Shown here: in pieces, positions 18,313-26,870 of the stretch
How the letters are laid out: each line of letters opens with the position of its first letter
Position numbering within the stretch: the stretch's first letter is position 1
Made by a program: the position numbers and the translations under genes
NCBI GenBank assembly: GCA_017557665.1
Contig: JAFYYI010000088.1
Coordinates: 37,055-101,054 of the forward strand
DNA length: 64,000 nucleotides
From: Muribaculaceae bacterium
GTDB taxonomy: Bacteria > Bacteroidota > Bacteroidia > Bacteroidales > Muribaculaceae
Direction of reading: 5' to 3'
Notes under the pieces: generated by a model
Told to the model about the DNA's origin: nothing
The model's input: the letters and a program-made list of their open reading frames with translations, nothing else
Databases searched by the model: none

Positions 18313-20727
18313 ATGAGAAGAATTTTATTATTAGTCACTGTCTTGTTTGCTGCTATCCAGTTGTCGGCAGCACCTGTGGATTTGGCATCAGCTCAGGCCA
18401 AAGCACAGCAGTTTGTACAACAGAATGCCGATAGAGGTATGTTGCGTGCTCCCATCGTTGGAGAAATGAAGTTGGTTCACATCGAGCGTAACTCAAAGCT
18501 TGGCGATCGTGCCGTGTTCTATATTTTCAATTCCCAAAATGGATACGTGATGGTTGCTGGTGATGACCGTGCAGAACCGATTCTGGGTTATGGCGATTAT
18601 CCCTTGAACATCAATACCATCCCCTGCAACATGAGGGCTTTGTTCGATATGTTGAAGGAGCAGATTGAGTTCCTGCAGGCCCACGAGGACTTTAAGGTGC
18701 CCACTCCGTCACTGAACGCTCCGGCTCGCATCGAGAGTGTTGCTCCGCTGCTGACGGCCCTTTGGGACCAGGAGGCTCCCTACTGGAACCAGTGCAAGAT
18801 TAATGGCTACCAGTGCTATACGGGTTGCCCCGCAACCTCGGCTGCAATGGTCTTCCATTACTGGAAATATCCTGATTTTGAGACTCCCGAAGTACCTGCC
18901 TACAGATGTGAATTGAGCACGGGTTACTATTCAACCACTTATGTGAATGTTGATGCATTGCCTCCTGTTACCTTTGATTGGGAAAATATGCGTGACAATT
19001 ACGTCAGCGGTTATAACTCAACCCAGGCTAATGCTGTTGCCACCCTGATGCGCTACATTGGTCAGGCCGAGCACATGGCCTATGGTACCAGTTCAGCTGG
19101 CGGTAGTGGTGTCGATGCCGATAGTGTGAGCCTGATTGCTAATGCTTTCAAGCTCTTCGGTTATGACGAGGAAACTGTGCGCGTGGTGAAGAAGACCAGC
19201 GCCTACAGCGGCGGAACCACGCTGTACACCGATGCTGAGTGGGCCGCTCTGATGCAAGAGGAACTTGCCGAGGGTCGTCCCATTGTCTTCTGTGCAATCT
19301 CGAGTGGCTGGTTTGGCGGTGGCCATGCCTTCAATGTGGATGGTTATAATGCCAACACCAACAGATATCATATCAACTTCGGTTGGAGTGGAGAAGGCAA
19401 CGACTACTATGCCCTCAACTCTTTCGACGGATACAACCAGTATCAGCAGATGGTTATTGGTATCCAGCCTCCGTTGACCAACCCGCGTCTCAAGACTGAT
19501 GTCACCAGCTTGTCGATGGAGTGCTTCAAGAACCAGACCGCTTCGTCGCAGTTCAAGCTCACCGGCCGCAACCTGGAGGGCAATGTGACCCTGCAACTGG
19601 TTGATGAGAACAACGTGTTCAGCATTGATCACACCACGTTGACCCCTGATGGCGACAACAGACTGACCGAGACCATCAATGTAACCTATTCTCCCAAGGC
19701 CGAGGGCGAGTACACCGCTAAGGTGATTGTGAGCACCTCGGGTGTTGAGGACTTTGAAATCACGCTGTCGGGTGTCTCGGTTTATGAACTGTATCGCCCT
19801 GTGATGCTCGATGTTGATCAGGAATCGATTACCGCAACCTCGTTCCGTGCCGATTGGTCTGACGCCACTCCCGTCGAGAACGTGACCAGCTACACCCTTG
19901 AGGTGAAGCCCAAGCCCGATGTGAACCTCCTTACCGAAGCCGACTGGAGCAATGTGCCTGATGACGACAATGACCACTCTGCTGATGTAGCCAACTACCT
20001 GCCTGAGGGCTGGACCTTCTCGGGTTCAAGGTTCTATCTGGATGGTGGATTCATTTCGGCTCCCCGCAACTCTCTCATCACTGCCAATTGTGATTTGGCC
20101 GGATATAATAAGGTGAGCGTTATTGTCAGGGCCATGTCCTACACTCAGTCTTCCAACACAACCTTGACGGTAACTGTTGGTGATGACTCACGCACGCTGA
20201 TGCTGGCCAGGGAGGTCAAGAACTACCTGTTAGTGTTTGACGTATCCGAGAATACGCCCGTTATATTCAAGTGCGGTAATTACCCCGAAATCCAGAGCAT
20301 CAAGATTTACGGTGGTGAAATTGAGGATCCCGAACCCTTCATGTTCAGGGCACCGCTCAAGGTGGACGAAGAGGACATTCACCTGATTGAGGGTATCACC
20401 CCCGACAAGTTCTACACCGTAACCGGACTCCAACCCGCCACGGCTTACCTCTATCGCGTGAAAGCGTTCTATGTGAACGGCACCGAGAGCAGTTGGAGTA
20501 ACATCAAGGAAGTGGTGCTCAAGGAGCAGAGTGACTTCGTGAAGGGCGATATCAATGGTGACAACATGGTGAACATCTCTGATATCATTGATTTGATCAA
20601 TTACATGACTTATCTGGATGAAACAGGCATCAATCTTGAGGCTTGCGACTGCAATGGAGATGGCGAGGTGAACATCTCGGATGCCACAGCTTTGATTACC
20701 TTTGTACTCAACGGCCAGTGGAGATAA
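18313..20727 (+). CDS. C10 family cysteine protease with dockerin tail (array gene 3)
   Basis: This 804-residue paralog has a signal peptide (residues 1-20), the propeptide motif GYVMVAGDDRAEPILGYG, and a C10 domain with Cys172 (TGCPATSAAMVF) and His338 (GGHAFNVDGY) followed by NFGW. The domain is closer to that of the 1512-residue protease (both have GCPATSA and SAYSGGTTLY) than to array genes 1 and 2. Beta-sandwich and fibronectin-III-like modules (TSFRADW) and a jelly-roll segment follow, and a dockerin with a CDC motif between repeats closes it. It is predicted to be active and exported. Confidence 0.92.
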   Translation: MRRILLLVTVLFAAIQLSAAPVDLASAQAKAQQFVQQNADRGMLRAPIVGEMKLVHIERNSKLGDRAVFYIFNSQNGYVMVAGDDRAEPILGYGDYPLNINTIPCNMRALFDMLKEQIEFLQAHEDFKVPTPSLNAPARIESVAPLLTALWDQEAPYWNQCKINGYQCYTGCPATSAAMVFHYWKYPDFETPEVPAYRCELSTGYYSTTYVNVDALPPVTFDWENMRDNYVSGYNSTQANAVATLMRYIGQAEHMAYGTSSAGGSGVDADSVSLIANAFKLFGYDEETVRVVKKTSAYSGGTTLYTDAEWAALMQEELAEGRPIVFCAISSGWFGGGHAFNVDGYNANTNRYHINFGWSGEGNDYYALNSFDGYNQYQQMVIGIQPPLTNPRLKTDVTSLSMECFKNQTASSQFKLTGRNLEGNVTLQLVDENNVFSIDHTTLTPDGDNRLTETINVTYSPKAEGEYTAKVIVSTSGVEDFEITLSGVSVYELYRPVMLDVDQESITATSFRADWSDATPVENVTSYTLEVKPKPDVNLLTEADWSNVPDDDNDHSADVANYLPEGWTFSGSRFYLDGGFISAPRNSLITANCDLAGYNKVSVIVRAMSYTQSSNTTLTVTVGDDSRTLMLAREVKNYLLVFDVSENTPVIFKCGNYPEIQSIKIYGGEIEDPEPFMFRAPLKVDEEDIHLIEGITPDKFYTVTGLQPATAYLYRVKAFYVNGTESSWSNIKEVVLKEQSDFVKGDINGDNMVNISDIIDLINYMTYLDETGINLEACDCNGDGEVNISDATALITFVLNGQWR

Positions 20728-20753
20728 CCCCTGTCTGAATTGAAACTTTTCTG

Positions 20754-20790
20754 AAACCGTGCCAGAGACCCCTCTGGCGCGGTTTCTGTT
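20754..20790 (+). terminator. Terminator after array gene 3
   Basis: A 14-bp stem with one G-U pair (AAACCGTGCCAGAG / CTCTGGCGCGGTTT) and a 4-nt loop, followed by a short T-rich tail. Confidence 0.88.
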
Positions 20791-20803
20791 GATAACACCC
20801 TCC

Positions 20804-20962
20804 CCTTCCGTCATCCGTGCCGTTCCAGTATTGCGAGATCCCCTCTCGCACCCTCCCCCTCCGTTGTCCCTGCCGTTCTTGTATTGCGAGATATCATCTC
20901 GCACCCATCCTCTCCGTCGTCCGTGCCGTTCCAGTATTGCGAGATACCATCTCGCACCCATC
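20804..20962 (+). repeat. Three 53-bp tandem repeats, each with a dyad
   Basis: The GTATTGCGAGA anchor recurs at 20828, 20881 and 20934, an exact 53-bp period. Each unit contains a dyad (GCGAGAT, 3 nt, ATCTCGC; copy 1 is slightly degenerate) at 20833-20849, 20886-20902 and 20939-20955. Units differ by a few substitutions and no indels. Confidence 0.9.
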
Positions 20963-21019
20963 GTCATCCATGGAGTGTTCCCGATGCAAGTGAAACCCTT
21001 AGAACTTGGGAAAAATTAG

Positions 21020-21159
21020 CCAACTTGGGAAAATTTTCATTAAAATATTTTGCCATGTCATGGAGTGTTTTTACCTTTGTTGCGATAAGACCAGTCCTGC
21101 CAATGGCGGGACAGAAGATTGTAATACAGAAAAAATGAACTCATTTTTTCCCAAGTTGG
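21020..21159. repeat. 14-bp inverted repeat flanking the upxY promoter (candidate invertible element)
   Basis: The left arm CCAACTTGGGAAAA (21020-21033) and right arm TTTTCCCAAGTTGG (21146-21159) are exact reverse complements. A second left copy of AACTTGGGAAAAA lies at 21003-21015. The 112 bp between the arms contain a complete promoter pointing to upxY, so transcripts from it lack the left arm. That argues for a DNA-level role rather than an RNA hairpin. Confidence 0.7.
21049..21079 (+). promoter_or_regulatory. Consensus promoter of the upxY cassette, inside the inverted repeat
   Basis: TTTG at 21049-21052, exactly 19 nt, then TACCTTTG at 21072-21079. It points to upxY. A GTCCTGCC/GGCGGGAC hairpin (21094-21112, one G-U) begins the predicted leader. 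Confidence 0.85.
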
Positions 21160-21237
21160 TATATATACAACACTAAAATCCTGAGTGATAAGGAGTTATA
21201 AACCCCTCGTCACGACTTTGTTTTAGAGAATATCTTG

Positions 21238-22272
21238 ATGGAAGACACAATAGCCGTGTTATGGTATATTCTCAGCGCCAGGGACAGCATTGATAGTCTG
21301 GAAAAACAACTGGCGGCAGTCTCGGCCATGAGGGAACGTCGAGGCGAGCCCCCTGTGGAGTATTTCCTGCCCACCTGTGTCGAGCAGTCATCATTGTTCG
21401 GTAAACCCGCAATGAGGCGCAAAAAGCTGTTGGGCAATTACATCTTTGTGCGCGACACCTATAACCATATCTTGGAAATCAAGAGCATGGTGCCCTCGTT
21501 GTGGCTCTTGCCTCATCCCGACCGCGAACTTGAAGACAAACGCTTCATGACCTTGAGCGATCGTGAAATGGACATTTTCAAGGCCATCGCTAACGCCTAT
21601 GCCAACGAATTGCCGTGCTATCCCTTCGACATAGTGGATCTGGAGGAAGGCGACAAGGTTCAGATCGTCGGAGGCGAATTCGACGGCTTGTGCGGCACGT
21701 TGCAATGCAGCCAGGGACGCAATGGCGGTAAAGTGCTGATGACAATCGGCAACGTTTTCTTGGTAGCCACGCCCGACATCAGCCCGCAGTACATCCGCAT
21801 CCTGCAGTTCGGCAAAGGCAACCGGCATCCCTACCGCAAGTTCGAGGCCCAATTGCCACGGGCACTACAGGCGCTGACTCACTTGCGCGAGGGAGGCAAC
21901 CGCAGCGACGGCACGACAGGTATCACGACCACTGATGCTGCTGCAATGACAGTCTTTGTGGGCCGTTTTGAGCAACTGTCGCCAGCGACAATCAATATTG
22001 CCAGTCAGCATGCTACGCTCATGCTCATGAGCTATGTCGCCCTTCAGGACTCAGAGTCGGCACGTCGATGGCTCGACCGTTGCCGCCGCCTACTGCCTAA
22101 AATCAAGAGCGAAACCCAGCGTGCTTGGCAACTGGCATTCATGTTTGTAGCCACTGGCGATGATGACCTGCGCCGTCAATCCCAGGCTATCGTCGATACC
22201 TGGACCATCGCCCCCAACGACCGCAAGCGAGCCTTCATCGCCTCCACCTTGAGGGAATTCTCTAAAACATAA
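21238..22272 (+). CDS. UpxY-like NusG-family transcription antiterminator
   Basis: I start at the ATG at 21238 rather than the TTG one codon earlier, giving 344 residues. Residues 1-115 are an NGN domain (LWYILSARD, EYFLPTC, KKLLGNYIFVRDTY). A KOW-like segment follows near 135-185 (GDKVQIVGGEFDGLCGTL). UpxY proteins let RNA polymerase pass through the leader of their own polysaccharide operon. This one is longer than the usual 170-200 residues and has an extra helical C-terminal domain (about 190-344) rich in Arg and Trp. Its place at the head of the cassette supports a specific antitermination role. Confidence 0.88.
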   Translation: MEDTIAVLWYILSARDSIDSLEKQLAAVSAMRERRGEPPVEYFLPTCVEQSSLFGKPAMRRKKLLGNYIFVRDTYNHILEIKSMVPSLWLLPHPDRELEDKRFMTLSDREMDIFKAIANAYANELPCYPFDIVDLEEGDKVQIVGGEFDGLCGTLQCSQGRNGGKVLMTIGNVFLVATPDISPQYIRILQFGKGNRHPYRKFEAQLPRALQALTHLREGGNRSDGTTGITTTDAAAMTVFVGRFEQLSPATINIASQHATLMLMSYVALQDSESARRWLDRCRRLLPKIKSETQRAWQLAFMFVATGDDDLRRQSQAIVDTWTIAPNDRKRAFIASTLREFSKT

Positions 22273-22309
22273 TCGATAAGTTTCGTAAAGAATTTGAGAT
22301 CACTATCAT

Positions 22310-23938
22310 ATGCCCAACGATTCTAACATAAATAAAGAATCAACGGATCAGCCAATGCCTGAAAATCATCAGCTTTCCAGCGAAAAGCAAAAGGCACCCG
22401 AGAATGAGATTTTTAGCAATAAGCGCATTGCTAAAAATACGCTGGTGCTCTATATCCGCATGATTTTCATGACCTTGCTCAGTTTGTACACGAGCAGGGT
22501 GATTTTGCAGACGTTGGGTGTTGCCGACTATGGTGTATGGAGCGCTGTGGGAGGCGTGATTTCGATGATGGGCATATTGACCAAGTCGCTCTCAAAGTCC
22601 ATCAGTCGTCACTTGACCTTTGAACTTGGCCGAGGCGATATGAAAAAGTTGAAAATGGTTTTTTCCACTTCAGTCAATGTTCAGCTTTTTATTGCTTTGG
22701 TGATCTTGCTTGTTGGTAGCACATTAGGATTTTGGTTCTTGAACAATAAGATGAACATTCCTGATGGAAGACTTGACGCTGCAAACTGGGTTATGTGGAG
22801 TTGCATTATCAACTTCATGATAAGTTTAGTCAATGTTCCATACAGCGCGGCTATCGTTTCTCATGAGAAGATGTCGGTTTATGCTTATATGACAATCTTT
22901 GAGGCGATTCTGAATCTCTCGGTCGTTGGCGCATTGTATTTCTCGCCAATGGATAAACTTAAGACCTATGCCGTTCTTGCAGTATTCGCATCGATCATTG
23001 TGCGAGCGATATATATGATTTATTGCCGCAGGAAGTTTGAAGAGTGTAGATACCAGTTCGTCTTCAATGTTCCGATGTTAAAGGAATTGACAAGTTTTGC
23101 TGGATGGAACTTTTTTGGCGAGGGCGCATGGGTTTTTAATACCCAGGGCATTGACCTGCTGGTTAATATCTTCTTCGGTGTAACGTTGAATGCAGCCAGG
23201 GGCATTGCCGGTCAGGTGAATGCAATATCCACCAAGTTTGTGACTAATTTCATGACGGCACTTGAACCGCAGATTACCAAGACTTATGCTGCAGGACACC
23301 TGCAGCAGATGCATCAGCTGGTATGCAGGGGGGCAAAGTTCTCATTTTTCTTGACAATACTATTTGCCATTCCTTTGGGATTTGAAGCTGAAAGATTGCT
23401 GAGAATCTGGTTAGGGACTGTACCTGATTATTCTGTCCTCTTTGTGAGGCTGACTTTCTTGTCGGCAATTACCACAGTGCTGGGTAACACGCTGGTTACA
23501 GCTCAGTTCGCCACAGGAAAGATTAAGAAATACCAGATTATCATGACTATTTGTGGATTCTGGGTATTTCCGCTCACGTGGCTTGCATTTGAACTGGGTG
23601 GTGGACCGGCATGGTCATATATCATTTTCATCGCCGTCTATTTTGGACTGATTTTTGTCCGTTTCTATTTGGTGAAGGACTTGATTCACATATCCTGGTC
23701 GATGTATCTCAAAGACGTGCTGCTCAAGTGTTTGGTGGTGTTGGTTATAGCGGTCATCCCTCCGTTGGTCCTGATGTTGACGATGCCTTCATCCATCTTG
23801 AGATTTATCCTTGTCTGCCTGATCAGTTTCACCTCGAGCGGTTTGGTCATCTATTGGATTGGCATGAAACAGGATGAGCGAAAGGCGATAAAAGGCATGA
23901 TTCAAGGATTCATCAGTAAAACAAAAACAAAGGCTTGA
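22310..23938 (+). CDS. Wzx-type polysaccharide flippase
   Basis: This 542-residue membrane protein has a hydrophilic N-terminus (about 40 residues) and then 12-14 hydrophobic segments. The first is NTLVLYIRMIFMTLLSLYTS followed by LQTLGVADYGVWSAVGGV, the hallmark of Bacteroidales lipopolysaccharide-type flippases of the MOP superfamily. It is predicted to move a lipid-linked glycan or related molecule across the inner membrane. It lies 37 bp after upxY. Its base composition looks more AT-rich than the flanking secreted-protein genes, consistent with transfer. Confidence 0.9.
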   Translation: MPNDSNINKESTDQPMPENHQLSSEKQKAPENEIFSNKRIAKNTLVLYIRMIFMTLLSLYTSRVILQTLGVADYGVWSAVGGVISMMGILTKSLSKSISRHLTFELGRGDMKKLKMVFSTSVNVQLFIALVILLVGSTLGFWFLNNKMNIPDGRLDAANWVMWSCIINFMISLVNVPYSAAIVSHEKMSVYAYMTIFEAILNLSVVGALYFSPMDKLKTYAVLAVFASIIVRAIYMIYCRRKFEECRYQFVFNVPMLKELTSFAGWNFFGEGAWVFNTQGIDLLVNIFFGVTLNAARGIAGQVNAISTKFVTNFMTALEPQITKTYAAGHLQQMHQLVCRGAKFSFFLTILFAIPLGFEAERLLRIWLGTVPDYSVLFVRLTFLSAITTVLGNTLVTAQFATGKIKKYQIIMTICGFWVFPLTWLAFELGGGPAWSYIIFIAVYFGLIFVRFYLVKDLIHISWSMYLKDVLLKCLVVLVIAVIPPLVLMLTMPSSILRFILVCLISFTSSGLVIYWIGMKQDERKAIKGMIQGFISKTKTKA

Positions 23939-23955
23939 CAATAAGAGTTTTAGAT

Positions 23956-24795
23956 ATGGGAATGATAAAACAGATGATATCGAATTTTGTGGGTAGTAAT
24001 AAAGCCTTTTATTACTCAAAGTGGCACAAAAAGACACCTGTGATTATTCACGATGTCGGCTTTGGCCAAATACTGGAAAATAAACAGGCTATTATTACAG
24101 GCGGAACGAGTGGAATCGGCCTGGAAATAGCCCGTAAAATGATTGCCTGCGGTGCCACTGTCACAATTGTTGGCCGAGACCCTCAAAAAGCTCAAAAGGT
24201 CGCTCAAGAATTGGGTTGCGAGTATTTGTTGCTGGATTTAACCGATACTCACGATCTGATTAATAAAGTTACGGACTACATCAAGGACCGTAAGATAGAT
24301 ATTCTGGTGAATAGTGCAGGTGTTATTGATAAGGAGGCTTGGCTGGAGAAAACGCCCGAGAATTTCGATCTGGTCTTTAATACCAACCTCAAGGCAGCCT
24401 ATTTCATGTCACAGACGATAGCCAAGCACATGCTTGAACACAAGATTGAAGGTCACATCCTGAATGTCAGCTCTTCATCATCGATGAGGCCGGGGTGGGG
24501 CCCTTATCAGCTATCAAAGAGGGCAATGAACGGAATGACGTTAGGCTTTGCCGAGAAACTGGCACCGAGTGGCATTACTGTTAATGGACTGGCTCCCGGT
24601 GTGACCGTAACGCCCATGGCTTCCAAGTTCATGGATACCGATAATTTGGCCTATAACAATCCCTTGAAGCGTGCCGAGACACCTGAAGAAATTGCAAACT
24701 TGGCGGTTTTCCTGGTGAGCAACCTCGGTACAAGTATTGTTGGTGATACGGTGATGATTACGGGCGGCTCCGGAATGTTCACTAACACGTATTGA
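23956..24795 (+). CDS. SDR family oxidoreductase (cassette copy 1)
   Basis: The frame is open from a TTG at 23935 that overlaps the flippase stop; the first ATG at 23956 gives 279 residues. The classical short-chain dehydrogenase features are present: the NAD(P)-binding TGGTSGIG, VNSAGV, the catalytic Ser (LNVSSSSS) and YQLSK. The C-terminus ends GDTVMITGGSGMF. An N-terminal extension of about 35 residues precedes the Rossmann fold. It probably reduces or oxidises an intermediate made by the neighbouring genes. Its sequence relation to the next gene suggests old duplication. Confidence 0.9.
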   Translation: MGMIKQMISNFVGSNKAFYYSKWHKKTPVIIHDVGFGQILENKQAIITGGTSGIGLEIARKMIACGATVTIVGRDPQKAQKVAQELGCEYLLLDLTDTHDLINKVTDYIKDRKIDILVNSAGVIDKEAWLEKTPENFDLVFNTNLKAAYFMSQTIAKHMLEHKIEGHILNVSSSSSMRPGWGPYQLSKRAMNGMTLGFAEKLAPSGITVNGLAPGVTVTPMASKFMDTDNLAYNNPLKRAETPEEIANLAVFLVSNLGTSIVGDTVMITGGSGMFTNTY

Positions 24796-24851
24796 TAAGA
24801 TTGATGGCATTACGGCCACGATATGTTTGTGTATTTAATTAACTGAGAATC

Positions 24852-25664
24852 ATGTCAATAATTCGCACAATCAAGGATTTACTAAGGCAATCGCCAGTAT
24901 ATGCCAATATTTCTTATTTGTCGGCTAGCGATAAGCTGAAAGGCAAGCGCATTATTGTCACCGGTGGAACTGGTGGAATTGGGCAAGCTATGGCCAAGCG
25001 TTTTGTTGCTGAGGGCGCACAGGTCCTCATTGCAGGCCGTAATGAGGAGAAATTGGCCTCGATATCAAAAGAGCTGGGTTGTCTTGCATTGAAACTTGAC
25101 GTGACACAAGTCGAGACGTTCACTGATTTCCTCAATAAGGCGATAGAACTGCTGGGTGGTGTTGATTGTCTGGTGAATAACGCGGGCATCTCTCTGCACG
25201 AAACTTTCCGTACTGTGACACCCGAGGGCTTTGATGCACAAGTCTCGACCAATCTGCGAGGTCCTTTTTTCTTGACTCAGGCCTATATAAATTATCTGAG
25301 AGAGCATGATTTTGGCGGGCAGATTTTGTTCATCTCATCAGAGTCAGGTGAGACAGCTGATGTTCGCCCTTATGGCATCACAAAGGCTGCGTTAAACAGT
25401 TTTGTTCAAGGTCTGGCATATTCCTATCTCAGGTATAAAATCAGAGTGAATGCCATTGCTCCAGGAATCACAGCAACCGCAATGACCGGATATGATCCCA
25501 ATGATGATTTGATTAGCGCTTCTAATCAGATTGGGCGGATTTATCTGCCCGAAGAAGTCGCTGAACTGGCGGCCTTCCTCATTTCTGACGCTGCGGGCAG
25601 CATCTCGGGTCAGATTATTGCTTGCAACAATGGCAACAGCATCAATGCGAGATGGAAACGATAA
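24852..25664 (+). CDS. SDR family oxidoreductase (cassette copy 2)
   Basis: This 270-residue classical short-chain dehydrogenase has TGGTGGIG, VNNAGI, catalytic Ser in LFISSESG and YGITK. Like the previous gene it has an N-terminal extension of about 30 residues before the cofactor-binding motif, which is unusual and shared by the pair. It lies 56 bp downstream of copy 1. The pair may act on successive or alternative steps. The substrate is not predictable. Confidence 0.92.
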   Translation: MSIIRTIKDLLRQSPVYANISYLSASDKLKGKRIIVTGGTGGIGQAMAKRFVAEGAQVLIAGRNEEKLASISKELGCLALKLDVTQVETFTDFLNKAIELLGGVDCLVNNAGISLHETFRTVTPEGFDAQVSTNLRGPFFLTQAYINYLREHDFGGQILFISSESGETADVRPYGITKAALNSFVQGLAYSYLRYKIRVNAIAPGITATAMTGYDPNDDLISASNQIGRIYLPEEVAELAAFLISDAAGSISGQIIACNNGNSINARWKR

Positions 25665-25730
25665 TGATCATTGTGTCGAAGTTGGGGCAAATGGTAATGA
25701 TGACATCATGTTAGTTAGTCACAGGGTTGT

Positions 25731-26774
25731 ATGGCACTCATAAAAACAAATAGGAATAGGCACTCGGGCATGGAATTGTTGCGCATCATCGCTATGGCGC
25801 TTGTTGTACTTACCCATACCGACTTCTGGGCCCTGGGAAGTCCCACTGCCAAGATGTGCTCAACCGACATGGTACGTGCAGCCTACCAGTACTATGTGGA
25901 ATTTATCTCAATCATTTGTGTCAATTGCTTCGTTTTCATTTCGGGATGGTTCTCTATCAAGCCATCTGTAAGAGGCTTCGCTAATCTCGTCTTCCAGATA
26001 CTTTTCTATAACCTGTTGATTTATCTGATTTGTGCCATAGCGGGATTCGCTCCGAAGGGCTTACAGGGTTTCATATCTCACCTCAATGTGTTTGTCCACT
26101 GGTTCTTAACGGCCTATATCGCTCTTTATTTGCTGTCACCTATCTTGAATTTGTTCATTGAGCATGCGGGCAAACGGCAAGCTATGGTGATAGTAGGCTT
26201 GTTTGTGCTGCTGGATATCCTGCTGGGCTGGGCCCATGATTACTTGTATTTCATGGGTGGCTATTCGTTACTGCATTTTATGGTCATCTATTTGATAGCC
26301 AGATATATCAAGGTTTATGGGGGTAAGTTCTTCACGCTTGACAAGAAATGGGATGCCACAATTTATCTCTTGATTGCTTTATTGACCCCGACTTTGCTGG
26401 TGTTGTCTTATTATGTGGCTCCTGCCATTTGGCGCTATTACAGCCTGCTGTTCTGGTATAACAATCCGTTGGTGATGATCATGTCAGTATATTTTTGTCT
26501 GTTTTTCACCAAACTTAATTTCAAGTCAAGGGTCGTCAACTTTGTAGCGGCTTCCAGTTTTGCTGTTTACTTGATTCACACCGATACCCTAGTGAATTCT
26601 TGGTGCATTCGTGACTTTTGTCGTGGTATCTTTTTCTCACACGACTTGTTATATTTCTCGGGTGCACTGTTGCTGTTGATAGTGGCATTGTTTGTCGTTG
26701 CCGTCATCCTTGATCAAGTGCGACAGATACTCTGGTCATTCATTAATTCACGTCTGTTCAAGGACGCTGCATGA
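25731..26774 (+). CDS. Acyltransferase 3 family membrane protein
   Basis: This 347-residue protein has about ten hydrophobic segments. Its start (HSGMELLRIIAMALVVLTH) is the family's signature, with the conserved active-site His in the first segment. Members O-acetylate or succinylate surface sugars and lipids, using cytoplasmic acyl-CoA. In this cassette it probably decorates the product that the flippase exports. It lies 66 bp after the second SDR gene. Confidence 0.92.
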   Translation: MALIKTNRNRHSGMELLRIIAMALVVLTHTDFWALGSPTAKMCSTDMVRAAYQYYVEFISIICVNCFVFISGWFSIKPSVRGFANLVFQILFYNLLIYLICAIAGFAPKGLQGFISHLNVFVHWFLTAYIALYLLSPILNLFIEHAGKRQAMVIVGLFVLLDILLGWAHDYLYFMGGYSLLHFMVIYLIARYIKVYGGKFFTLDKKWDATIYLLIALLTPTLLVLSYYVAPAIWRYYSLLFWYNNPLVMIMSVYFCLFFTKLNFKSRVVNFVAASSFAVYLIHTDTLVNSWCIRDFCRGIFFSHDLLYFSGALLLLIVALFVVAVILDQVRQILWSFINSRLFKDAA

Positions 26775-26870
26775 TACATTGGTTCAACCACTTACCGAGA
26801 GTTTAGATAATTCATGATTTGCGACAGTGGCGTAGCCATTGAAGCAAGTGAAAAGAAATAATAACCGATT

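Larger units (their letters stand above)
20728..21237. other. 510-bp regulatory region ahead of the upxY cassette
   Basis: It contains, in order, the array gene 3 terminator, three 53-bp tandem repeats, and an inverted repeat that encloses a consensus promoter. A leader of about 150 nt then leads into upxY. No coding sequence is convincing here. Confidence 0.75.

Noticed and set aside
20804..20962. CRISPR array
   Set aside because: The whole 53-bp unit is conserved with no unique spacers, there are only three copies, and no cas gene is near.
20759..21019. An 86-codon frame across the 53-bp repeats
   Set aside because: 53 is not a multiple of 3, so each copy is read in a different frame and gives Pro/Ser/Arg-rich text. 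The region also starts inside a terminator.
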